Shown piece by piece: positions 14,254-21,277 of a stretch of DNA of 28,474 bases. Source of the DNA: VGKU01 sp964388785 (GTDB taxonomy: Bacteria > Patescibacteriota > Patescibacteriia > UBA9934 > GWF2-40-263). The stretch covers positions 1 through 28,474 of the forward strand of contig CAYMBX010000014.1 of NCBI GenBank assembly GCA_964388785.1. Reading direction: 5' to 3'. The notes under the pieces are model-generated. The model was not told the origin of the DNA and did not search any database. It saw only the letters and a list, made by a program, of their open reading frames with translations. Every line of letters starts with the position of its first letter. Within the stretch, counting starts at the first letter, position 1. Position numbers and translations under genes: made by a program.

Positions 14254-15399
14254 GTGACTGCTTCTTCACTCAAATTTTATCGGTGCGTCGGCATGATGGT
14301 GGGTGGCATTGTCGGCGTAGGCGTTTTCGGACTTCCGTTTGTATTTGCCAAGACGGGAATTGTGATTGCCATGATTGAACTGTTGATCATGGGGTTTTTG
14401 TTGACCGTGTTACAGCTCATGCAAGCGGAAGTGGCGATTCAAACCAACGGCAAACAACGACTTGTTGGATATGTTCGGCGCTATCTCGGAAACAGATGGT
14501 CGTGGATCGTAACGATTGCCCTTGCAGGAGGCATTTGGGGTGCGATGCTTGCCTATATGATTGTGGGAGGGAAATTTGTTTATCTGTTTGCCGCACCCGT
14601 GCTTGGGGGAACGGAGTTTGTTTATTCTTTGATGGTCGCAGTGGCGGCGAGCGCACTGATTTATCGCGGTCTGACGTTCGCCTCAAAAGCCGAAATCGTG
14701 GTTGTCGTCGCACTTTTATTTCTTTTTGTTTTCATTATCCTCGCCTCGATTCCGCATTTGGATCCGGCACAGTGGCTGCCGATTTCGCTTGAACATGCGT
14801 TTGTTCCCTACGGAGTCATTTTATTTTCGCTTGCCGGGGTCGGGATTGTCCCTGAACTTCATGACGTGCTTGGAAAGCAATCCCGCTCAAAACTCGGTCC
14901 CGTGATTTTGACAGGAATGGGAATCATTATCTTGTTGTATGCGCTTTTTTCGCTTGTTGTGGTTGGTGTAACGGGCGAGTTGACGACCGAAGTTGCTTTT
15001 GATGGACTCGTTCCTGTGCTCGGCAATACGTTTCGATTGTTCGCAACAGGGCTGGGAACCCTCACGATTCTATCTATCTATTTCATGCTCGGTATCGAAC
15101 TCTTGAACACGTTACGTTTCGATTTTCGCATGCGGCACAAAACCGCATGGATGATCGTCGTCATTGTTCCGGTGCTCGCGTATCTCCTGGGAGCTCGCGA
15201 ATTTATTTCCGTCGTCGGATTCGTCGGATCTGTTTTTGCGGGCACACTCGGAGTACTTATTGCACTCACCTACGACCGCATGAAGCGAAGCCCTGTGTGT
15301 CGAGAACATCACTGTTTGAATTTTCCGACCGTATTTACCTGGATTTTAATTGCACTATTTATCGGAGGGATCGGATTCGAGATCTTCTCCTCGTTGTAG
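14254..15399 (+). CDS. Amino-acid permease (APC superfamily, aromatic/SLC38-like)
   Basis: 381 aa with about eleven hydrophobic helices. The N-terminal signature GGIVGVGVFGLPFVFAKTG resembles the first helix of APC-fold amino-acid transporters of the tryptophan/tyrosine permease and SLC38-like group. It probably moves an amino acid with a cation; the substrate cannot be told. GTG at 14254 is the most upstream start compatible with the -10 box; MMVGG 13 codons later is an alternative. The gene runs convergently into folD and the last 45 nt of the two coding regions overlap, so neither can have a terminator between them. Confidence 0.82.
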   Translation: MTASSLKFYRCVGMMVGGIVGVGVFGLPFVFAKTGIVIAMIELLIMGFLLTVLQLMQAEVAIQTNGKQRLVGYVRRYLGNRWSWIVTIALAGGIWGAMLAYMIVGGKFVYLFAAPVLGGTEFVYSLMVAVAASALIYRGLTFASKAEIVVVVALLFLFVFIILASIPHLDPAQWLPISLEHAFVPYGVILFSLAGVGIVPELHDVLGKQSRSKLGPVILTGMGIIILLYALFSLVVVGVTGELTTEVAFDGLVPVLGNTFRLFATGLGTLTILSIYFMLGIELLNTLRFDFRMRHKTAWMIVVIVPVLAYLLGAREFISVVGFVGSVFAGTLGVLIALTYDRMKRSPVCREHHCLNFPTVFTWILIALFIGGIGFEIFSSL

Positions 15400-16239
15400 A
15401 TCGTACGCCTTGAGGACGTTCACGAGCAGCATTGCAACCGTCATGGGTCCAACCCCACCAGGAACGGGCGTGAGCGCGCCCGCGATGGGTTCCACCGATG
15501 ACCAATCAACATCTCCATAAAGAACACCGTCGATTTTGGTTGTTCCAACATCAATGACGGTCGCACCCGGTTTGATCATGCGTCCGGTGATCAATCCCGG
15601 TTTTCCAACCGCCACAATCAACACATCGGCGGTTTTTGTTTCAACCCCTGCGGTACCCCTGCGGTTGATTGAGTTCGCATCACAGATTGTTGTCGTAATT
15701 TTTTCTTCATTAAGCAAAATTTTTAACGGCTCAGCAAAAAGTGGGCTCGAAACAATGACCGCTTTCTTGTTTTCAACCCCTGCGGTACCCCTGCGGTTGG
15801 CAGTGGCGATGAGTTTCATGATTCCAAGTGCGACCGCGGATGCAATCGCCGGTTTTCCCGCCTTGAGTCGTTTCAAATTTTCCGGATGAAATCCGTCCAC
15901 ATCTTTTCTCGGATCGATTTCTGCGATGATTCGATCAGCGTTTTGGGTGGGAAGAGGAAGTTGAACCAAAATGCCGTGAATATCTCTGCGGGCATTGAGT
16001 TCCTGAATTTTTTGAATAAGTGATTGTTCGGTTTCCGAGGCGAAATACAAATATTTTTCAAAATGGATCCCGACTTCTTCGCACGCTTTTTGCTTGATGC
16101 CAACGTACGTGTGTGAAGCGGGATCGGAACCGACCAAAAGAACCGCTAGTCCCGGTTGAGAGGGGAGGGCGGCGACGCGTTGTTTGATTTTGTCACGGAT
16201 GCGCTGCGCGAGCGCACGTCCGTCTAGAATCATTGCCAT
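15355..16239 (-). CDS. folD: FolD, methylene-THF dehydrogenase/cyclohydrolase
   Basis: 294 aa. The bifunctional enzyme converts 5,10-methylene-THF to 10-formyl-THF with NADP, working with GlyA in one-carbon supply. Clear motifs are SHTYVGIKQKACEEVGI with the catalytic Lys, GILVQLPLP, KDVDGFHPENL, and PGGVGPMTVAMLL. Oddities: the usual PCTPxG segment before the NADP domain reads IASAVALG, and the peptide NRRGTAGVE occurs twice (before KKAVIVSS and before ADVLIVAVGKPG), encoded by an exact 29-bp DNA repeat, each time at a loop. The start MAMILDGRALAQ at 16239 is 9 nt after a TACAAT box. The 3' end overlaps the convergent permease gene by 45 nt. Confidence 0.93.
   Translation of the reverse strand: MAMILDGRALAQRIRDKIKQRVAALPSQPGLAVLLVGSDPASHTYVGIKQKACEEVGIHFEKYLYFASETEQSLIQKIQELNARRDIHGILVQLPLPTQNADRIIAEIDPRKDVDGFHPENLKRLKAGKPAIASAVALGIMKLIATANRRGTAGVENKKAVIVSSPLFAEPLKILLNEEKITTTICDANSINRRGTAGVETKTADVLIVAVGKPGLITGRMIKPGATVIDVGTTKIDGVLYGDVDWSSVEPIAGALTPVPGGVGPMTVAMLLVNVLKAYDLQRGEDLESDPSDK
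15639..15667 (-). repeat. 29-bp intragenic repeat in folD, copy B
   Basis: On the minus strand it reads CAACCGCAGGGGTACCGCAG then GGGTTGAAA, a tandem 11-mer ACCGCAGGGGT x2 bounded by CA and TGAAA. It is identical to 15771-15799 and codes in frame for NRRGTAGVE. Confidence 0.9.
15771..15799 (-). repeat. 29-bp intragenic repeat in folD, copy A
   Basis: An exact copy of 15639-15667, 132 nt away (44 codons), in the same frame, placed just before the strand that begins the NADP-binding fold. Confidence 0.9.
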
Positions 16240-16248
16240 AACGGCGGG

Positions 16249-16254
16249 ATTGTA
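16249..16254 (-). promoter_or_regulatory. -10 box, putative leaderless promoter of folD
   Basis: TACAAT on the minus strand, 9 nt before the folD ATG at 16239. It lies inside the region just past the terminator of the upstream cassette. Confidence 0.45.
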
Positions 16255-16256
16255 AC

Positions 16257-16295
16257 AAAAAAACCGACTTACGTCCACGGAGGACTAGAAGTCGG
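16257..16295 (-). terminator. Terminator of the inositol-monophosphatase-like gene
   Basis: CCGACTT and AAGTCGG pair on the minus strand, followed by seven T. The first arm includes the last codons of the gene, just before its TAG. Confidence 0.8.
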
Positions 16296-17214
16296 GAAGA
16301 AGCTTGATGTCGATCGCCTCGTCCGTGCACCAGGTCATGAATTCGCCGATGCGGGAGGTGTGGAAGATGAGCGTGTCGGGGATGTCCGGCGTCAGCACCT
16401 CCTTGTGCGGACGCGGATCGATCTCCAGGAAGCCGTGGAAGTCACGAGCGGGCTTGAACCATCGGAAGCCCAGACGGCGGCTGAGGCCGATGATCGGCGT
16501 GTCGTCCCAGGGCGTGACTTTCCGGGAGGAGATCACGCAGGCTCCGATGCTGCCTTTCCAGAGGCGCGCCATCGAGATCCCGATCGATCCTCCGCCGACC
16601 TCAGTACCCCTGAACAGGCCGTTGCTGTGAGTTCCGAGCCGCTTCATGAGCGTGTGGTGCCCCGGCCAGTCGACCGGCTCGCGCAAATGCACGTATTGCT
16701 CGATGAGCGGCTTGTTCGGATCGATGACGAGCGGGACCGCGATTCCCTGATCGAGCCGATGGGTCTTCTCCGACCCGGGCCGATAGTAGTAGAGCTCGCC
16801 GGTCATCACGTCGCCGATGCACACCGCGATCACTTCGCCGTTCATGACGAGCGCGAGCATCGAACCTATGCCGTGGCTCTCGAGCCGCTTGAACTGCGAG
16901 GTCCCGTCGATCGGGTCGATCGTGAAGTAGATGTCGGTCCCGGGGATGGAGCAGGGGACGTTGAGTTCGTCCTCCTCGCCGATGATGCCGAATCCCGGGA
17001 ACGACTCGGAGAGCAGCTTGACGTAGATCCCTTGAGCGAGTTCGTCGACATCGGTTACCCAATCGACTTTCCCGTCAGCCTTGAGCCCTTTTTCCCTGGC
17101 GACGAAGGTGAACCGTTTGGCACGGATTGCCTTCATCGCGCGCTGGACCACGTCGCGCATCGCTCTGCCGATGAGCGGACCATTGAGTTCGAACGGAACA
17201 TTACGTAGCGACAC
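16285..17214 (-). CDS. Inositol-monophosphatase-family phosphatase
   Basis: 309 aa in the metal-dependent IMPase/FBPase fold. Residues 51-57 (DWVTDVDE), E80-E81 in IIGEEDE, the metal motif DPIDGTSQF at 100-108, and PWDDTPIIGLSRRLGF near the end match the family's metal- and phosphate-binding loops. Possible substrates include inositol phosphate, PAP or histidinol phosphate; none can be chosen. GTG 17214 is preferred because GGAGG stands 6 nt upstream; earlier starts would read through that site. Third positions are strongly G/C, unlike folD or glyA. It has its own promoter with a palindromic spacer and its own terminator, and is divergent from the coiled-coil gene, so it looks like an acquired cassette. 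Confidence 0.88.
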   Translation of the reverse strand: MSLRNVPFELNGPLIGRAMRDVVQRAMKAIRAKRFTFVAREKGLKADGKVDWVTDVDELAQGIYVKLLSESFPGFGIIGEEDELNVPCSIPGTDIYFTIDPIDGTSQFKRLESHGIGSMLALVMNGEVIAVCIGDVMTGELYYYRPGSEKTHRLDQGIAVPLVIDPNKPLIEQYVHLREPVDWPGHHTLMKRLGTHSNGLFRGTEVGGGSIGISMARLWKGSIGACVISSRKVTPWDDTPIIGLSRRLGFRWFKPARDFHGFLEIDPRPHKEVLTPDIPDTLIFHTSRIGEFMTWCTDEAIDIKLLPDF

Positions 17215-17247
17215 CGCACACCTCCTTTTCGTTCGTTGCGGCAAAAC

Positions 17248-17276
17248 AAAGTACCGCATTAAAGCGGTATTGTCAA
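17248..17276 (-). promoter_or_regulatory. Promoter of the inositol-monophosphatase-like gene with operator-like palindrome
   Basis: On the minus strand TTGACA (17276-17271), 17-nt spacer, TACTTT (17253-17248). An inverted repeat TACCGC-N6-GCGGTA (17252-17269) fills the spacer, the classic place for a repressor site. Confidence 0.75.
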
Positions 17277-17310
17277 AGATCTACCGAAAACAGGCTGTTT
17301 ATTGATTATT

Positions 17311-17352
17311 TTGTCAAAGACTATTGACAAAATTGTAAAATTGTGATATATT
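17311..17352 (+). promoter_or_regulatory. Promoter of the coiled-coil gene with overlapping palindrome
   Basis: TTGACA (17324-17329), 17-nt spacer, TATATT (17347-17352). TTGTCA-N8-TGACAA (17311-17330) overlaps the -35 box. TTGTCAAAGA occurs twice in this divergent region (17270-17279, 17311-17320). Confidence 0.75.
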
Positions 17353-17422
17353 CTTAGCACAGTTGGAGGCCAGGAGGTCAACAACTGCGGACAAAAACCC
17401 AGATTCAGGAGCAGAAAACAGA

Positions 17423-17998
17423 ATGTCCCAGAACACGCAGAAGTTCTTCGCCGGTCTCGGTGTCCTCGCCCTCGTCGTCGGGCTGATCGTGGGCTTGGTC
17501 TACGGGGTCGGCGCGTACAACGACTCGATCCGCGAGAGCGCCAAGCAGGCCCTCATGGACGAGATGTCGCCGAAGATCCGCAAGGCCGACAACGTGCTCG
17601 CGCAGCAGGAGAAGGTCCAGGCGGACGCCAAGGCGAAGCTCGCCGAGGCGGAGAAGGCCACGAAGCAGGCCGAGACGTCGCTGAAGGCCGCCGAGGCCGC
17701 CAAGGTCGTCGCCGACGCCGAGCACAAGGCCCTGGTCCAGCTCGTCGTGGCGATGCGGACGCTCAAGGAGAAGCCGGCGAGCGCGATCGACTACCGCAGC
17801 TACGACAAGACCTGCGAGCTCCGCTACGGCTGGCTGACGTCGACTCAGCTCGACATCACGACGTCCGGGGTCAAGATCAGCGGTACGACCCTCGACTACG
17901 TCCGCAACGCGGACGGGACCGTCGTGGACGTGCGCCTGAACAACAAGGCCACGACCACCACGATCGAGCGCGCCCCCAACAAGCTCGCCAACTACTAG
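17423..17998 (+). CDS. Membrane protein with coiled coil, unknown function
   Basis: 191 aa. One membrane segment lies near the N-terminus (about residues 9-31, GLGVLALVVGLIVGLVYGV). A long Ala/Glu/Lys/Gln-rich coiled coil follows (about 40-105, with AKAKLAEAEKATKQAE), and a C-terminal globular part of about 75 residues (YGWLTSTQLDITTSGVKISG, DYVRNADGTVVDVRLNN). The layout is a membrane-tethered stalk with a small distal domain; I do not recognise the family. Almost every third base is G or C, the strongest compositional outlier in the window. ATG 17423 has AGGAG 10 nt upstream; an upstream TTG (17363) is possible but unlikely. It has its own promoter and terminator. Confidence 0.75.
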   Translation: MSQNTQKFFAGLGVLALVVGLIVGLVYGVGAYNDSIRESAKQALMDEMSPKIRKADNVLAQQEKVQADAKAKLAEAEKATKQAETSLKAAEAAKVVADAEHKALVQLVVAMRTLKEKPASAIDYRSYDKTCELRYGWLTSTQLDITTSGVKISGTTLDYVRNADGTVVDVRLNNKATTTTIERAPNKLANY

Positions 17999-18020
17999 CT
18001 CAGCGCACTCGCGCGAGCGG

Positions 18021-18070
18021 CAAGAGACACCCGGTGTGTCCGCCGCTCATCGGGTGCGCTCTTGTTTTAT
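18021..18070 (+). terminator. Terminator of the coiled-coil gene
   Basis: CAAGAG-ACACCCG pairs with CGGGTGCG-CTCTTG, followed by TTTTATT. Confidence 0.8.
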
Positions 18071-18118
18071 TAAAAACTTTCTGACGGGATTTTTTTGGTT
18101 GTGTGGTGTTATCGGGCG

Positions 18119-18182
18119 CTTGGTGGGCAAGAGATGCTCATTCTGCGAGCACTCGAATGAGCATCTCTTGCCGTGTCAGGAT
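18119..18182 (+). repeat. Family 1 hairpin element, copy 4 (coiled-coil gene/glyA gap)
   Basis: A perfect 18-bp stem (18126-18143 with 18155-18172), loop TGCGAGCACTC identical to copy 3, flanks CTTGGTGG and TGTCAGGAT. The arm ends GCTCATTC next to the loop. It lies between the 3' ends of two convergent genes. Confidence 0.85.
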
Positions 18183-18298
18183 TGATGGAAGACCATCCTT
18201 AACGGTCCCTTTTCGTCTTCTTAGAAGAAGAGAAACTTTTATGGTCGCAAACAGGCTGCAACTAATCGCGTCAGACACAAATTTAAAGAAAGAACAAA

Positions 18299-19540
18299 TC
18301 AATACTGAAGCCCTGGGTATAGAGGAAAACGGTCTGTGAGCTCTTTCACTTCCATACGAATTCGGTTCAATTGATCCAAATCATCATGGTGTGTGATGGC
18401 TTGGTCGATCCACTCCGCGATCTGTCTCATTTCTTCCTCTTTCATCCCACGCGTCGTAAGCGCGGGTGTACCAAGTCGGATACCGGATGGATCAAGCGGC
18501 GGACGCGTATCATCCGGGATCGCATTTTTGTTTACCGTGATTCCGGCTTGGTCAAGCGCCTTTTCCGCCTCGCCTCCACTTACACCTTTTGGCGTCACGT
18601 CGATCAATAACAAGTGATTGTCCGTTCCACCAAACATCAGGCGATAATCCCGTTTTTTGAATTCTTCTTCAAGTATTTTTGCGTTCGCCTTTATTTGTTT
18701 TGCATAATTTTTAAACGAGGGGTCGAGCGCTTCTTTGAATGCGACGGCTTTTGCGGCGATGACGTTTTCATGCGGCCCTCCTTGCAAACCGGGAAACACC
18801 GCCTTATCGACCGCTTTTTTGTGCTGGGCTTTACACATAATCATTCCGCCGCGTGGCCCGCGTAACGTTTTGTGCGTTGTCGTTGTGACCAAATCAAAAT
18901 GGGGAACCGGATTGTTCATTTCATTGCCTGCGATCAATCCTGCAATATGCGCGATGTCCGCCATCGTGAGAGCACCCACAGAATCCGCGATCTGTTTGAT
19001 GCGCACGTAATCAATCTCACGAGAATACGCGGAGTATCCAACGAGAATAAGTTTTGGATGATGTTCTCGCGCGAGCTGTTCGATTTGATCATAATCGATC
19101 AATCCGTCAATGGTCGTTTTATAGCGAATAAAGTTCCAAATGTGCGACATGAATGTCACGGGATGACCGTGTGTGAGATGGCCGCCATGCGACAGATCCA
19201 TTCCCAGGATCGTTTCTCCTGGCTGAAGAACGGCACTGTACGCGGCGAGATTCGCCGGTGCACCTGAGAGCGGCTGCACGTTTACATGCTCCGCACCAAA
19301 CAACTGTTTTGCCCGATCAACGGCCAAGAGCTCGATTTTGTCTATTTCGTGGCAGCCGCCATAGTAACGTTTTCCCGGTGTGCCCTCAGCATATTTATTC
19401 GTTGCAATCGATCCCAATGCTTCAAGTACGGTTTCCGAAACAAAATTTTCACTCGGGATCATCTCGAGCCCCTCGCGTTGTCGTGTCAGTTCTCGATTCA
19501 ATGCCACAGATATTTCATTATCAAATGTAGTAAGTGTCAT
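18299..19540 (-). CDS. glyA: Serine hydroxymethyltransferase
   Basis: A 413-aa PLP enzyme that converts serine and THF to glycine and methylene-THF, the substrate of FolD. Motifs are EMIPSENFVSETVLEALGS, NKYAEGTPGKRYYGGC, VNVQPLSGAPANLAAY, GMDLSHGGHLTHGH, and the PLP lysine in TTTTHKTLRGPRGG (about residue 223). The length is normal. A GGCGGG/CCCGCC hairpin lies about 15 nt upstream of the ATG, and a TATAAA box at 19587-19582 could serve as its -10 with a leader of about 35 nt. Confidence 0.97.
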   Translation of the reverse strand: MTLTTFDNEISVALNRELTRQREGLEMIPSENFVSETVLEALGSIATNKYAEGTPGKRYYGGCHEIDKIELLAVDRAKQLFGAEHVNVQPLSGAPANLAAYSAVLQPGETILGMDLSHGGHLTHGHPVTFMSHIWNFIRYKTTIDGLIDYDQIEQLAREHHPKLILVGYSAYSREIDYVRIKQIADSVGALTMADIAHIAGLIAGNEMNNPVPHFDLVTTTTHKTLRGPRGGMIMCKAQHKKAVDKAVFPGLQGGPHENVIAAKAVAFKEALDPSFKNYAKQIKANAKILEEEFKKRDYRLMFGGTDNHLLLIDVTPKGVSGGEAEKALDQAGITVNKNAIPDDTRPPLDPSGIRLGTPALTTRGMKEEEMRQIAEWIDQAITHHDDLDQLNRIRMEVKELTDRFPLYPGLQY

Positions 19541-19554
19541 AGTTTTGCATTGAG

Positions 19555-19576
19555 GCGGGGTCAGGGGATCCCGCCT
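19555..19576 (-). promoter_or_regulatory. Leader hairpin just upstream of glyA
   Basis: GGCGGG and CCCGCC pair around a 10-nt loop on the minus strand, ending about 15 nt before the glyA ATG. It lies between the possible TATAAA box and the start, so it would be in the mRNA leader and could limit ribosome access. No known riboswitch is recognised. Confidence 0.4.
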
Positions 19577-19587
19577 ATGGATTTATA

Positions 19588-19660
19588 TCGTCATGATGTC
19601 ATATCGAAGGGGAACAACGGCGAACGTCCGTTGGCCCCGGAGGATATGACATCATGACGA
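19588..19660 (+). repeat. Family 3 palindromic element between glyA and the 402-aa gene
   Basis: Perfect 18-bp arms TCGTCATGATGTCATATC and GATATGACATCATGACGA enclose a 37-nt core with its own stem GGGG-CAACGG/CCGTTG-CCCC. The core matches the reverse complement of 25141-25176 and the tgt insertion. It lies between two divergent gene starts, so it cannot be a terminator for either. Confidence 0.85.
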
Positions 19661-19738
19661 CCCGGAAAGTATATCTGGGCACGTCTGATTACGTCATATT
19701 TTTTATCAGTTCACACATTGTACGAGACCCAAATTTCC

Positions 19739-19767
19739 TTGACAAATTCCTAAAATCTCCCTAGGTT
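19739..19767 (+). promoter_or_regulatory. Promoter of the 402-aa gene
   Basis: TTGACA, 17-nt spacer, TAGGTT. The expected mRNA start is about 20 nt before the ATG, leaving room for GAGGTG (19785-19790). Confidence 0.75.
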
Positions 19768-19794
19768 GGATTACCCCGTTGCGCGAGGTGGCAC

Positions 19795-21003
19795 ATGTAT
19801 GAATGCTGTACAAGGGCTGTGCAAGTTGCCCAGCCCGCGTTCGTCGGAGAGTACCGTCACGTCGGTCACTTTGAGCGTTCGGGACTCAGTCATACAGAGC
19901 TTCGGCTCATGCTTCTGTCCGGACAGCTGCTTGCGAGCAGGGACGGAGCGCGAGTCGCGCGATGGACGCTGAATCCCGACGGAACGGTTCAGGTTGTGGT
20001 CGGCAGGTGGGTTCATCCCGCCAAGTTTCGACCCGCACAGGCTCGACTGCTTGCGTTTGATCCCGTGATTTTCGTTTCGGGAACAAGCGTAGACGGTCGT
20101 CGTGGCCTCTTTCGTTTGATGTCGGACGGCGGAGTCGAGCACGTCGCAGATGTGCCTCCCATCGCGATGATGGGCGGCGAGTTCGCCATCGTGCACGACA
20201 ACACCGACGCGGCAGAGGTGCGTAGAATGTACGGCGGCGACGTCCCCGACGGATTTCCCGTTGATGCACGTTCGTTGCTCACCCCCCTTGCGGACGGGCA
20301 AATGCTCGTGCTCGAGCCGATGGCCGGCGCGTGGTACCGATACCTGATCAGCGAGGCAGCCCCCTTTGGGGAGTTTTACCCGGTTCCGTTTCCGTACGCG
20401 ACGTTCGTCGGGCTCGCGCGGTGGCGCGAGATGACGGTCGTAGGTGTGCGAAGTCATGTCGGGTCCTCGCTCGAACTTTTGGGTCCGGCGTCTACGCATT
20501 TCCCCGCGCGTCGGATTCGCGTGGAGGGTGAGCTGGAACAGTTGTGGCAGTCCCCGACGGAACGCGGGATCGCCTGGCTGACGCGACTGAGCATCGAGGG
20601 GCGCACACATCGCCGGCTCTTCGTGAACAATCAGCTTTTGTTCCAAGGTGAGTTCACGATGAATCCGGATGATCTCGTTTGGTCGCCGGATGGGAGAACC
20701 GCAGGTGCCCACATTCGCCGCGGGTTTGGTGCAGTGGGCCCGAGCACTCTCGTGACGTTCCACAACCAGGTCGGGATTCGTCCCGGTCGTTGGGTCGACG
20801 AGTTCATCGTCGACAATCGCGGGGAAACGACCGCCTGGATCGAGACGGACGGCCGCTACTGCTATCCGCTCATCCACGGCGCACCGCACGATGCCGTCGA
20901 GATCGCCTGGAACCTGGGCGTTTCGGGGCATGAGATTCACTACAATTGCGTCATGTCGGACGTGATCCAGCGCGTAGCGGATCGCACCGGCACGCGCCAC
21001 TAA
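19795..21003 (+). CDS. 402-aa orphan, possible beta-propeller
   Basis: I do not recognise the family. The protein has repeated beta-strand-turn patterns such as MDGAR/NPDGTVQVV, RRGLFRLMSDGGVEHV, and a TolB/WD-like VWSPDGRTAGAHIRRG near residue 300, which suggest a beta-propeller; the repeats are irregular and this is tentative. There is no signal peptide or membrane segment, so it is probably cytosolic. The plus strand is chosen over an equally long antisense frame because it has TTGACA-17-TAGGTT, GAGGTG 4 nt before the ATG and a terminator after the stop. G/C-rich third positions mark it as one of the five cassette-like genes. Confidence 0.72.
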   Translation: MYECCTRAVQVAQPAFVGEYRHVGHFERSGLSHTELRLMLLSGQLLASRDGARVARWTLNPDGTVQVVVGRWVHPAKFRPAQARLLAFDPVIFVSGTSVDGRRGLFRLMSDGGVEHVADVPPIAMMGGEFAIVHDNTDAAEVRRMYGGDVPDGFPVDARSLLTPLADGQMLVLEPMAGAWYRYLISEAAPFGEFYPVPFPYATFVGLARWREMTVVGVRSHVGSSLELLGPASTHFPARRIRVEGELEQLWQSPTERGIAWLTRLSIEGRTHRRLFVNNQLLFQGEFTMNPDDLVWSPDGRTAGAHIRRGFGAVGPSTLVTFHNQVGIRPGRWVDEFIVDNRGETTAWIETDGRYCYPLIHGAPHDAVEIAWNLGVSGHEIHYNCVMSDVIQRVADRTGTRH

Positions 21004-21006
21004 CTA

Positions 21007-21033
21007 CTGGGGCCCTCACGCTCCGGTTTTTTT
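21007..21033 (+). terminator. Terminator of the 402-aa gene
   Basis: CTGGGGC pairs with GCTCCGG (two wobble pairs), loop of 6 nt, followed by seven T. It begins 3 nt after the stop. Confidence 0.75.
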
Positions 21034-21045
21034 ATTTCTTCCTTT

Positions 21046-21154
21046 TGTCATCTTGAACCCGTCTTTGCCGGGTGAAGGATCACGATGTCCGTAGGGATCC
21101 TTCGACTAAATGATAAACGCTCGCTCGGCCAGCTCAGCAGGCCTCAGGATGACA
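21046..21154. repeat. Hairpin repeat, GTCATCCTGAGC family, copy 2
   Basis: Left end TGTCATCTTGAACCCGTCT, right end CCTCAGGATGACA, inner stem GAAGGATC/GATCCTTC. The left half aligns with 1398-1433; the right half is longer than in copy 1. Confidence 0.7.
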
Positions 21155-21159
21155 GTCAA

Positions 21160-21189
21160 ATGACAGTAGACCCTTTACAAGCGTATAAT
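21160..21189 (+). promoter_or_regulatory. Promoter of murC
   Basis: ATGACA, 18-nt spacer, TATAAT. The leader would be about 80 nt. CATACTG (21197-21203) can pair with CAGTATG (21274-21280), which includes the proposed start codon. Confidence 0.55.
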
Positions 21190-21277
21190 TTTTGGGCATA
21201 CTGTCTGTTCTTATGCGTGAGTGAGCGAGTGGAGAGACAAAGCGCAGCTTTGGCTATCCCGAGCGAACGAACGCAGT

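Noticed and set aside
15639..15799. CRISPR-like repeats in folD
   Set aside because: Only two copies, both coding and in frame, with no array.
16360..17208. A 282-aa plus-strand frame opposite the inositol-phosphatase-like gene
   Set aside because: The minus strand has DPIDGT and GEE motifs and a good start; the antisense frame is a compositional shadow.
18103..18339. A 78-aa plus-strand frame between the coiled-coil gene and glyA
   Set aside because: It runs through the family 1 hairpin and into the antisense of glyA; no start site or family.
19771..21000. A 409-aa minus-strand frame opposite the 402-aa gene
   Set aside because: It is open because of the G/C-rich third positions of the plus-strand gene. 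Promoter, Shine-Dalgarno site and terminator all favour the plus strand.
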